Source of the DNA: Holothuria scabra
Taxonomy: Eukaryota > Echinodermata > Holothuroidea > Aspidochirotida > Holothuriidae
Direction of reading: 5' to 3'
Length of the DNA: 64,000 bases
Assembly: GCA_037179385.1 (NCBI GenBank)
Contig: CM074185.1
Coordinates: 7,249,371-7,313,370, forward strand
Shown: positions 21,051-31,900 of the stretch, one piece after another
Numbering within the stretch: the stretch's first letter is position 1
Layout: each line of letters starts with the position of its first letter
Notes under the pieces: model-generated
Seen by the model: the letters and a program-made list of their open reading frames with translations, nothing else
Database searches by the model: none
Told to the model about the DNA's origin: nothing
Made by a program: the position numbers and the translations under genes

Positions 21051-22659
21051 TTTTTTTTTTTTTTTTTTTTTATCCTCCATGTCTGTATTGAATTTTGAAT
21101 TTCCTTATTTTATAATATTTACCATCGTGCTTAAAGATTGGCTGTATGACTAATATTTACATGGTAGGTATTGCGTAAAATAGCTCAAACAATGCAAGAA
21201 ATGTTTACAAAAAGTCAATAAATACCCACAATAGAATAAAGGTGTTTTAACAGTGGGCTGCATATCACAATACATAACAATTCAAGAGGAGAATAACAGT
21301 GAGCGGGAGTAAGCGGATAGTAATACGCGTAAGTCTAAACGCATCAGTAAACATGAATACCTGGAGAGAAGCAAGTCGATTTTAGGGACCACCAGAACGA
21401 GTCCTACGTACAGTATCTCCCAACAATTCCCTTTTAAATGTCCGAGAAGAAATTACAGTGTGCAAAAGCATCTTTAAGATCCATGAAGTTTATAACACTT
21501 TTACCTCGTTTTTTACTGTTTACATAAATATGCTTCTCTACTCGAAGGGCAAATTGAAATTTATGCAGAAAGTCAACATAATTTAAATTCTTATTTTGAC
21601 ATTTCATGCTAAAAATAAAACATTTTAGGTGGAGAATGAGGAAATTATAAGGATGAAGCTTTTGCTTTTGATAACCAAAAAAGATATCCTCTTTTGAAAA
21701 ATGAATTTCAGAACCAAACAAAAAAGTTTCAACATCGCTTAAAAATGAAGCTACATGATTACATTCAACAAAAAGATGACTTAGTGTTTCAGTCTTAGAG
21801 TTGCAAAAATAACATAAATCAGATTCAGAAATACCCATTACAGTTAAGAGTTTATTCGTAGGGAGAATTCTGTGGAGGAAACGGAATTGAAAGTAGGAGA
21901 GTTTGGTTTCTGAGACTGATTGCCATGGCATGACAAATATTTCATCCCACTCTTCAGTGGTTATGTGGGGAAACTCTGTTTTCCATTTTATAAGCGCTGT
22001 AGGTTCCGCAGCGACTTTAGCCAGATACTTGGTCCTGTATACCAATTGTGAAGTACGATTTGACTGTAGAATTTTATCTAAGAATCCTATACAAGAATTA
22101 TTTATGTTACTTGGAAAATAACCAGACTCTTTCCAATGCACAGGAATACTGCGGATAAGGCCCCAATATGTTGTAAACGGGAAATCATTTAAATGAAACT
22201 TCTCCCTAAAAGACTGATAACTTAGCGGGTTACCATCATTATTGAAAAAGTCGGAAACAAACTTAACGCCATTACTGAACATAAAATCATAGTAGACCGG
22301 TATATTGTTTATGCGGATATAGTGATTATTCCATACAACTTGATCTCCAAAATTTTCAACAGGTAAATGAAAAGTTGCATCCAGCCAAGCTCTCACAGAA
22401 TGATAAACAAATTGATTAGGAATAACGGGAAGATCATTAGATTTACAGTTACATTGAAAAATAAGCTTTCTTCCCACAGCAGACAAACTTTCATCAAAGA
22501 ACACTTTCCAAACTCCCTCACTATTATCACAATACCGCTTAACCCACGTACATTTTAAGCTTTTTATAAAACTTGGAATATGAACTACCTTCAGGCCCCC
22601 TTTATTGAAATTATTGATAATGCAACTCCTTTTAACTTTATCAACTTTTTCAACTTTAA
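21037..22659 (-). mobile_element. LINE A: 5'-truncated L1-like insertion with 14-bp TSD
   Basis: The element proper is 21051-22645, read on the minus strand. It is a 5'-truncated ORF2, then a 3' UTR (21072-21433), then a ~21-base poly(A) tail (poly(T) at 21051-21071). It is flanked by perfect direct repeats that read TTTTTCAACTTTAA on the plus strand (21037-21050 and 22646-22659), taken as the target-site duplication. The insertion site is inside the C-terminal coding part of the older LINE B, in the same orientation. The poly(A) tail, TSD and the C-terminal CCHC motif fit the L1/Tx1 group of LINEs. The uninterrupted frame suggests a fairly recent insertion. Confidence 0.8.
21434..22645 (-). 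pseudogene. LINE A ORF2 C-terminal fragment (403 codons)
   Basis: This is the C-terminal part of a non-LTR retrotransposon ORF2, lying after the reverse-transcriptase core, which is absent. Near the start is KRSCIINNFNKGGLKVVHIP, a conserved post-RT block of L1-like elements. A zinc-knuckle of form CX2CX7HX4C (CYFC…HLFVEC, 21761-21813) follows FQFRFLHRILPTNK. The protein ends …HCNFFSDI at a TAA. There is no frameshift or stop. The open frame continues upstream to about 22790 only because the disrupted LINE B happens to be in frame; those ~34 to 48 residues belong to LINE B. With no endonuclease or RT core, it cannot be an active retrotransposon protein. Confidence 0.85.
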
Positions 22660-22790
22660 TAATGAACTTCATTTTATGGAAAAAAGTGTTGCAGTCGGGC
22701 AGAGTATTATAAAGCCTACAGTTATAAATATAATATTTGCATTGCAAAATGAAGTAGTTGATAGGGTCATATTCATCATAAATTCGACCA
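22646..22790 (-). pseudogene. LINE B ORF2 C-terminus, 5' part
   Basis: The minus-strand translation GRIYDEYDPINYFILQCKYY continues to FFHKMKFIIKVEK. It aligns with the region after the zinc-knuckle in LINE C (CHPYNFLILHLKYYLFSCKL … FYYKFKFAIQTEE) and in LINE A (LHPYNFLILHLK … FLHKFQFALRVEK). It stops at the TSD where LINE A begins, and its continuation lies at 20929-21050. Its upstream edge meets an A-rich simple repeat at about 22791, so LINE B is itself 5'-truncated. Confidence 0.75.
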
Positions 22791-22872
22791 GAAAAAAAAA
22801 ATTAAAAATTAAAAAATCAAAAATAAAAAAGTAAAAATTAAAAATATGAATTAGAAAATTAAAAATTAAAAA
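22791..22872. repeat. A-rich (AAAAATT)-like block between LINEs
   Basis: Irregular AAAAATT units separate the 5' ends of LINEs B and C. They have the same character as the long array at 23526-23967, which suggests both LINEs landed in one pre-existing array. Confidence 0.8.
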
Positions 22873-23367
22873 ACTACAACAGAAACCAAAATTGTGTTTT
22901 TTCAGTTCAAATTCTTACATAGAATCTTACCCACAAACAGGCTACTTTATTTAATGGGGAAAACAGACTCCCAACTCTGCACATTCTGTCAAAGAGAGAT
23001 TGAATCTATTGAGCACCTTTTTTGGGCTTGTACAATCAGTTCTACTTTTATTCTTGACGTTGAATCAAGGTTTCTTGGTAATCAGTTTGTGTTTTCTAAG
23101 GATGATATTTTCTTTGGGTACCAGTATAGTATTTGTCATCCATACAATTTTTTGATTTTGCATTTAAAGTATTATTTGTTTTCATGTAAACTTCAATCGA
23201 TAAAACCAAATGTAAATAGTTTTTATTACAAGTTTAAGTTTGCTATTCAAACTGAGGAATATATATTTTTTAAGAGGAAACGAAAATCAAAAGGTAAAGT
23301 TCATTATTTAAATTTAAAAGACGCCTTTTCAGTTTGTGCGGGTCTATTTGACCCAATTGATTCTTAA
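22873..23367 (+). pseudogene. LINE C ORF2 C-terminal fragment (164 codons)
   Basis: The frame opens at TTETKIVFFQFKFLHRILPT and includes a zinc-knuckle CX2CX7HX4C (CTFC…HLFWAC, 22978-23031). FSKDDIFFGYQ and HPYNFLILHLKYY follow, then a lysine/arginine-rich segment (FKRKRKSKGK). The end, LKDAFSVCAGLFDPIDS, corresponds to LKDAFAHCNFFSDI of LINE A. The two proteins are clearly related but well diverged, so they are different subfamilies. There is no native start codon, because the 5' part is truncated. Confidence 0.85.
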
Positions 23368-23524
23368 TTCATTTGATTTTCGCAACGAAATTATCCTCCT
23401 TTTCTTATAAAAGTTTTGAAAGTATGAGAATTGCTTTGTCATGTTATTATTCTGTTGATTAAAATATTGCTGTGAAAACAGATTCAAAAAGGAAATAAAG
23501 ATGGAACAAAAAAAAAAAAAAAAA
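22873..23524 (+). mobile_element. LINE C: 5'-truncated L1-like element
   Basis: A short ORF2 remnant (22873-23367) is followed by a 3' UTR with AATAAA (23494-23499) and a poly(A) tail (about 23508-23524). GAAAATTAAAAATTAAAAA occurs both just upstream (22854-22872) and just after the tail (23526-23544), a possible 19-bp TSD, though the low complexity weakens this. It is head-to-head with LINEs A and B. Confidence 0.75.
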
Positions 23525-23525
23525 G

Positions 23526-23967
23526 GAAAATTAAAAATTAAAAATTAAAAATTAAAAGTTAAAAATTAAAAATTAAAAATTAAAAATTAAAAATTAAAAA
23601 TTAAAAATTAAAAATTAAAAATTAAAAATTAAAAATTAAAAATTAAAAATTAAAAATTAAAAAAAAAAATTAAAAATTAAAAATTAAAAATTAAAAATTA
23701 AAAATTAAAAATTAAAAATTAAAAATTAAAAATTAAAAATTAAAAATTAAAAATTAAAAATTAAAAATTAAAAATTAAAAATTAAAAATTAAAAATTAAA
23801 AATTAAAAATTAAAAATTAAAAATTAAAAATTAAAAATTAAAAATTAAAAATTAAAAATTAAAAATTAAAAATTAAAAATTAAAAATTAAAAATTAAAAA
23901 TTAAAAATTAAAAATTAAAAATTAAAAAATAAAAATTAAAAATTAAAAATTAAAAAATAAAATTAGA
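23526..23967. repeat. (AAAAATT)n satellite-like array
   Basis: About 60 units of the 7-mer AAAAATT, nearly perfect through the middle, decaying at both edges. It directly follows the poly(A) tail of LINE C. Confidence 0.95.
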
Positions 23968-25299
23968 AATTAAAAAAATTTAAAATATATTATTATTTAA
24001 AATTAATATTATTTAAAATTAAAATACTAAAATCAGGTTTGCATTTTATTTGGAACTGCCTCCCATCGATCCAGTAATAACGTACTTTTTTTAATTAACT
24101 TTTTAACGTTTCACACAAAGCCTATAGTTTTTAACTGCTGAAAACGCAGCGGATGCTTTAAAGGTAAGCAAGGGTAGCGATCGGTAGACTACCACCACGG
24201 GTCCCGCCTCAGCGAGTATACTCTCTATGACAAACATATTCTGCACGCAGCTTCGGTACGGAAAGAGTCTTTAAATATAACAGGTTGAATGTAATTAAAT
24301 GCTGTTGTTTAGCTGCTTTTTTTAAATATATTGAATGGATGAAACTGCCTCATTTGTGATCAAGATTGCTGTTTCCGGTGTGCTTAAACATACAAATTGG
24401 TAACGTGGTTGATTTGAAATGGTTGGTAGAATTAAGCCTCTGACCAACATGAAATGAAGAGAAGTGCCAGGGCTTCGCCCAGTTTCCCGCATGGACAGAC
24501 TTGGAGGTTCGAAAAACTTTCACTACCCAGCTGGAGACCCTTTAAAACACATTAAATAGTAATAAATGACAAAATAAAGTTTTTAGAGTAAGGATCAAAC
24601 TGGTTCTGATACATTTAGAGTTAAAACGAAACATTTAAAAATTAGAGACCTATGGGTAAAAAGTTATGGTCGCGTTACCCCCAAACGGTTCTTTCACTTT
24701 CACACCTACACAGTATTTCATCAAAATAATTGGTTTGCTTCAAACCTTGCCTTCGCTATTCATAACAACAATGTTATCATACCCGATACAAATGTCATTT
24801 CAAGGGAGTAAGACATTGGCTGGATTAAGAATATTAGACAGAATCTCCCCACAAAATACTTATGACTTTCACATGCAAGTTCAACTGCTCAAGTCTGGGC
24901 CCCATGCAAAGAATGTGTGTGTATCATAAATGCAAGGTTGTTCATAATACGAATTCTTTTCCTAAAAAATGCACTAAACCTCACAGTTTGTGCTGAAATA
25001 GATTACCTTGAATATCTTCGAAGGAAGTTAAAAACGCTTGGTGGCAGAAATATCTCATTCTGTCCAAAACAATTTGAAGCCAAAGAAATTCATTGCAACA
25101 ATATGTTAATGACCTTGTAGGTATTGGCCAACTAGGGAGTTTACCTTTGTATGTAATAGTAATGACCAATGTGCAACAGTTGCGTATCACTTCCCTTGGT
25201 ATAGGAAGTATGAGGTTAGGAATGGCTCCCATTGTAATTAGTCATAAGGTGAATAAGCTGAAAGACCGAATAATTCACCCAAAACCCATAAAAGACATA
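23968..25299. other. unclassified DNA
   Basis: A somewhat GC-richer patch (24160-24260, with ACCACCACGGGTCCCGCCTC) is not identified. Short open frames at 24666-25120 have no recognisable similarity. Confidence 0.45.
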
Positions 25300-25435
25300 T
25301 TCCAAATAGCAATTACAATGAATTGTTCGATAGAGTTTTGGGTGTACGTCAATTTTCACCACAGTAAAATGCCATTGACAAAAATGACAAACACCAAAAC
25401 TCTATCCCACAATCCTTTGTAATTGCTATTTGGAA
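25300..25435. mobile_element. 136-bp palindromic MITE, copy 1
   Basis: The ends TTCCAAATAGCAATTACAA and TTGTAATTGCTATTTGGAA are perfect 19-bp inverted repeats. Similarity continues inward (GATAGAGTTTTGG / CCAAAACTCTATC) with a few mismatches, giving arms of about 45 bp. ATA on each side (25297-25299, 25436-25438) may be the TSD. A related copy is at 60407-60545. No protein is encoded; the short frame overlapping it is incidental. Confidence 0.8.
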
Positions 25436-26526
25436 ATAGGTCCATGGACGCTGATATAACTTAAGGGTGCACAAGTTTATTACACGCCCATTTCAAAGTG
25501 ACCTAAGCTATAAGAGTTTGTTTGAGGGAACACGCAGTTAGTAGTGAAGGTTTGTAGCCTTTCTAGGTGTGGGTCTAGTTTACTGGTTTCATAATTCCAT
25601 TAGGGAAATGTTCTGTCAAAAACCTTACAAAAGGTCTCCTTCGTTCATGATGTATTCTTCAAAATATCTCCGAGAGAGTATCTTCTGTAATTATTGCTAA
25701 CAGGCGAATTGACTCAAGACAACTTGAACAAAAGTGAAAACTGCAAAAATGGGAAATGAAAAGGCGGCACTTTGCTATTACATTTTATTGTTTTAGCTTA
25801 CTTTATACGAGAAGACCTTTGTATTTTAGAAGAAATAGGTGTGCTAGAAAGTTCATAGCGGACATGCTACACCTGGCTATTCAACAAATTACATGGCAAT
25901 GTGCTGACAGAGGGTTATATAATGTAGTAACAGATTTACAGTTATTAACAAAGATTCCAGTGATGAGAGATTTGTGAAAGGAAACAAGTCACTGACTAAT
26001 TAAGTTAGGAATCTACAGACCACCAGAGGATTTTTTTTGGCGTCAGACTTAAGCTACATCATTATTACTTAAGAGTCCATGTATGTTTGTACACACTAGT
26101 TTATCTAAATAGGCTCATGGCCCCTCCAATAAATTAAAAAAAGGAGCCTTAAGTCTACAAGTTTAAACAACATCCGTTTAATTCCCGGTTTAGGACTTCA
26201 TGTAGCCTCATGTGTTAACGTGGGTCACATGTGGCATGCCGCACGTTTTATATTGTAAGGGAAATAAAATCACCAAACTTATAGCTTGAAAATGTGTCTG
26301 CCACTCACGTGGTATACTGGAAAAGGCGTCTGCGCAGTATAACATATGTACTGCATGACGTCTAACTGCAGCACACAAACTGGACCAATCACATAAATTT
26401 ATAACAACGCCCACTTATATTTTGTGGTTCCTACACCTTGTAAAGTAGGTGTTGAGCCAACGTTGCCTAAATATGATACAAACTTTTAGTAACAGCGCAA
26501 GCCTACAATGAGGAATTTCAACTTAC

Positions 26527-26788
26527 GTTCGCTATCCTGAATTCTTTGGAAAGTCTTTATGGCCAGGCAGCGAGCACGTGTTAAAGCGAACCAAGTGACT
26601 AAAAACTCATGTAGGCTTGATGCTGATTTAGTTTTTGTTATCAGTCTGAGAATACAACTTGCGAGTGTGTTATTTGTACCAGGTTGACTTTGGTTCTTCA
26701 AGGGAATGTCATATTTAACGTGAATTACGGCCCACTGAGGGAAAGAATCGACTGCATTTGGAGGGAGTGAAAACTCTTTCGGATTCAT
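26527..26788 (-). other. possible short exon, unrecognised
   Basis: A minus-strand open frame begins at ATG (26786-26788), runs MNPKEFSLPPNAVDSFPQWA…, and reaches the sequence AGCGAAC|GTAAGT, a good 5' splice-site match (intron GT at 26525-26526). I recognise no domain. It could equally be a chance frame of about 90 codons. Confidence 0.12.
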
Positions 26789-28913
26789 TCAGTTTTGACT
26801 GGGGACCTAGGAGATTGATATAATTAAATCTCGCTTAACTGGACTTTGTGCCACCGATATAAGCAATATATCTTGTAGTGAACCATACCTTAAAAATGGG
26901 TAAGTTTTTTCACAACTTCAACTAAGTCATAATATTTTGATAGTGTAAGCTGTCATTTGGAAGCGTATTTATGGTTCAAATTCCGATCACAAAAAAGAGA
27001 CTTCAGATTATCATATGTTTTAAAATATTACAGAGGTACATTCATTAAAATGTTGTAAGTCATGGTATTACCTATCAGGAGGGTAGTCGTATGTGGAAAG
27101 GGTAAGATATCCCTGCCTGTGAACTATAGGAGCATAATATTTCGAATAATATAATACAAATGATAGGAGCAGAACGGTTTCTTCTCATGACTGTTCTACA
27201 CCAAGTTCCAGTTACAGGTCCAGTTACAAAGAAAAACAAAAGAAAGAGAGGCGTTGTTTCCACATTTTCTGACCCTGTTGAGAATTGTACTTTTACAAAC
27301 GTAACTACTCGTTCAAATTTAGTTGTTACGAGTTAGAAATCGAGTATTGCTACAAGGTTTGGTGAACATGGGTTGAAATGTGTTCCCTTTCATATGAGAC
27401 CCTTTCAAAATACTATCGGCGCATCGGCCCTTGGAATATGCCTTTCAACTGTCAGATGGTATTTCAATAAAGGTGTTTCTAAGAACTCGCCTTCTGGAAA
27501 CCGATAAAAACATTTAACGAATTGTTAATCTTTCAGAGGTAACGTACACAAATAAGGGAGAAATTATTCTCGATTTGTTCGTGGTATAAAGATGGTTAAA
27601 ACAAAAGTCACTGGCTACAGGTTTTTTACCCCGGAGAAACACTCAAAAGAATTCGCAAAAAGATAATATGCCTCTTACCTGCCGTGTGCTTACAAGGCTT
27701 TAGTTTGTTACTGTAAATCAAAAACAATTTAAACAAACCCCTTTTTAACCATCAGTGCTCACAAGATGGTTATTTTTGGAACACTGCCTAAATATTTTAT
27801 AAGTGTCATTTGAGGGCTTACAAAAATAAATTTCAATTTATACAACAAAAGAGGTAAACACCTGTAATACTTTGGCTCCATAAAGCCTTGAATTAATGAA
27901 ACCCACAACCACGCACGACGGTTCGCTACTGTGAAGTTGCTTCCGTATTATAGCAATATGAGCAAGACAACAGAAACCGGTCTAGCTTGTTCATAAGAAC
28001 CAATCTTTTTAAATTCACACCCAGGATTCCAAAAGAGGCCTATTATCTTTCGCATGAAATCACTCACGATGATTTTGGTCTTTTCCTAAAAAATCAGCAA
28101 GGTTCGTTGACTATGATAACATCAGATGTCTTATTTTACTGGAGAAATCATTTTCGTTTCGTACGTGACATAAAGGTAGTTAAAACAAATATCACGTCAC
28201 AATGATGTTTCAAACATTGGGAAAATCTGGAAATACATTGACATTGTTGAAGATAGGAAAAAACCCAAGTGTACCATTTTGTCTAAAAATGCATTTAAAA
28301 AACCTTCACACGTAGAACCATTGGCACAAATTAATAATCAGTTTAATTATTGTTACAATAAGTATCATCACCGTAATGTAAACTAGAAATTAGTCGGGTC
28401 GCTGTCGCATATATTTTTTTTTCTATTTTTTTTTGTGCACTACCCAAGGACGTCGTGTAATAATGTATGAAATGGGAATGTTAAAATTCATTTACTCTGA
28501 ACGGGATATGTACACCGGTTTCCGTATCAATACTTTTGCAACTGAAACTTAAGTTCCATACCTATACCATGACTATCAAGAAACAAAAAGAGAAGACCTA
28601 CATGAACACTTTGATTGGTCTTACATGCACCGATAAGTAATGTAGTTTATTTTTCGACTGTTGAGAAGAACGGAAGTTCAGCAGAGAAAAATTGTATGCT
28701 TTGCAAAAATAAATGCTTTGCAGCTGCATACCAGTGCAGGTTTCAGAAGTTGCGGTTTAACAGTTCACTAGTTTTTAATAAATGTCATGGCTGAAGTTAT
28801 TCTAGAAACACAGATATATAGTTAAAGACGTTTTCACTTCTCACAACTGACTTTACGTAGTCGAAAATATCGCACCAGTGATAGGTTAAAAGGAACTTCT
28901 CATTTTGTAAGGT

Positions 28914-28955
28914 ATGGGTGTGTGTGTATGTGTGTGTGTGTGTGTGGGGGGGGGG
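28914..28955. repeat. (TG)n microsatellite with poly(G)
   Basis: A TG-dinucleotide run passes directly into ten G residues (28946-28955). The same composite occurs at 40504-40536. Confidence 0.9.
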
Positions 28956-31900
28956 TGGCAATTCCTGAGGCTTAAAACAGAACGCAACACGAGCTGCCGT
29001 CGTGCTCACCCAGCCCTCTTAAGTATTTCAGGCCCACCTTCTTCACTGAGGGCTTCTACAAATTACAAAATTATGTTCTTAGGAAGAAAAGTTGTCTGAT
29101 TCAAATATTTTGAGGGTACTGAGGAAGTATAAATATTTAAAACGCAGTTGTTATTATGTCCCTAGTTATCATCCGTACACGCGCATGCAGCCTCAAGTCT
29201 GATATCAATGAATGATAATAGAGGATGTAAATAAGCGTCACCTTGCAGTTTCGAATTGTTAGTATGATCAAAAACCCAAACCCTACAAAGAAAAAAATTG
29301 GACGGATTCTAACTACACAAAATACAAGCACGTGAAACAAACGTCACAACAGAGAAAAGAGAACAAAACCAACAACAACTTCAAAGCAGGAAAAAAAATT
29401 AAACTTTTAGCACATTTTATCGATTCATAAATCATAAACTTGTTTTGTGTCTTTCTGAGTTGGTCAATTAGTCTTGCAAACCCGACATGTCAGTCCACAT
29501 TTAATACGCGGATGACACTTTTGGAATCATTTTAAATAGTTCTAATACCAGCAGAAGCGAAGCCCTGTCTTGGTGACCTCGCACTTGGATTCCCGAGTGG
29601 GAGGTAGCACTTGTGGTGCTGCTCACGTCTCAAGGCACTTCAGTTATCGCAATGCCTGCCATTGACTATTTGAAAGGGAACCGAGCCATCCTAAAGGCTT
29701 ACATAGATCTGAAATCAGGGAAAGACTATTATCTCTGCCTATACCCTTCAGGAGAACGCAAAAGTTAAGTATGAGCGAAATGGTTTACTTGAAAAGACAT
29801 GTCCGAGACTGACATTGTTATTTTGGTTATCATTCAAATGATTTAGTCTTATAGCTGCATGACAGACTTCAATAAAAATTGCTTAGTTCCCTAAGCTACA
29901 AGCAACGAAGGTACCAAACATTGTACAATATTTAGTTCAGGTCAATTATTCAGACATCCTTTCGATAGACAAAAGAATTAATTGACTTATGTTTATTTCA
30001 AAGAGATTTCTGTATGAATGCTTCAGCGTTAAAATAGCCATGTTTCCTGCGGTATCTTCTAGGTAACATTAGGCTTGAAGTTGGAATTGATTGTTCAAGC
30101 CGTAATGGTTTTTATTTAGCGCACTGGTTAAGTATAGCATAACGGCAGGGAAAAGCTGTCTAAAAGTTAAGGTATGGTAGCATACCAGCGGAGTACCTAA
30201 CGTCAACGTTTGAATATTTCTGGAGCAACTAGTAGTTTAATATGCCCCCCCCCCAAAAAAAAGATGTTGTGGAGTATTGCAAAGTATTGATATTTCTCTT
30301 GTTAAATAATTATTAACTACCTTTCAACTACTCATTAGATAGTTTAAAGTTTGGTAAGGGATACTGATAACTTTCAAGAACACAATTGAAAGTTGCACAA
30401 TAAAATCATTACAAAATATTAATTACACAGCTGTCTAAATGAAGATTAAAAACGAAGGATAACATAAGGAACATAGCATGTTCCACTCTTGAAAAAATTT
30501 GCATATTTAGTTCTTGTCTTTGCATGATTGTGTACAAATCAGAAATCATTTTGTAAAATTGGCAATTTGTAATGATTTTCCTGGGTTTTCAATGCTTTTA
30601 TAGTCAAAATCCAAACTTTTACATTTTCATTCCACCAGACCTTTAACGATACAGAAAGTTGGAGTGCAGATAATCAAGACCTCTACATGAAAATAATCTT
30701 GAAAGAACTCCTCATTGTCTGTAGATTCTGGTATAGCTAATCAGCAAAAAGGAAAAAAACGAAGAGCTTAACAAAAGGTTTTATTCGCTTCCAAACTCTC
30801 ATTGTCCCTTTGATGTCAAATGGATATATTTTATTTTTTTTTCCTTGGCTGAATGCTTCTATTTCTGTGAATTGCATTTTTTTTTTTTTTCATTTTTACC
30901 GTTCAGACGAATATCAGAAAGTAACGATTGTTTTTGTTTTTCAACTCCCTAACGGTTATAGTATTATCAAAATGTGTCTGTAGAAATGAAAGTTAGAAAT
31001 TGACACTACTTTTAAAAATTGAACATATGTTTATAATTTCAGAATTGCCAAAAAAGAGTTGAAAAAATGCACATAATCAACTTTCTATGCAGTTAAATAT
31101 GCATTTTAAGTAGATCCTACCATTCAAAGCAGAAGTACTTCATCACTATTGCATTGTACAAAACAGATGCAATTATATTATAAATTGTAGATAAGTGTCA
31201 TAATCAAGTTGACTCCATATTACAGTATAAATAGTATTTAAATACCAATGAGAAAGAAACGAAACAGCAAGATTCAATACGGTTGTAAAAAGGATTAGGG
31301 CCGTGGCCTACTATGATCGCTATCCTGGGAGGGACTTGGGTAAATTACTCTTATAAAAATATAAAACTCTTCATAAATAGGGCCCGTACTTCCCCACGCC
31401 GCTCTCTAACTAGTAACTCGGGAATTTAAGGAACATCTTTTTGATATTGCAACTTCATATTTTCATAATATATATTACCGTGCTTTTAAAACGTTTTCCT
31501 GGTAGTATTACGATGACCCATTTAATTGTTTAGAATTGATTACCAGTCAAATTTCAAAAAGGTTTACAGAAGTAAACACAAAACATCTAAAAATCTTAGA
31601 AGGCACAATAACAATATAAATTGAAAAGACAGAAACAGCAGTTTTCATTATTTGATAAACAGTACCATTCAATTGTTTTTCCAAAGCTATTCCTTGCTTG
31701 AAAATGTGGAATATAAAGTGTTACGTAAACATAATAAGTTGTCGCTAACCTCATTGTTATTGCTCCTGTGTAAATTTGTAGGCGTTCTCAAAGATTACGA
31801 ATTGAGAATACTTGGTGATATCAACATGTCTTAGAGCATTTGCATACTTATTGGAATATAGGTGTTTAACACTGACCAGTAAGGTTTACCGAAGTGATCA

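Noticed and set aside
22643..22747. First ~34 codons of the 437-codon minus-strand frame as the N-terminus of LINE A
   Set aside because: They lie beyond the TSD and align to the C-terminal region of LINEs, so they belong to the disrupted LINE B. The apparent start is also TTG, not ATG.
23526..23967. CRISPR-like or functional satellite array
   Set aside because: It is a head-to-tail 7-mer with no spacers; a simple microsatellite explains it.
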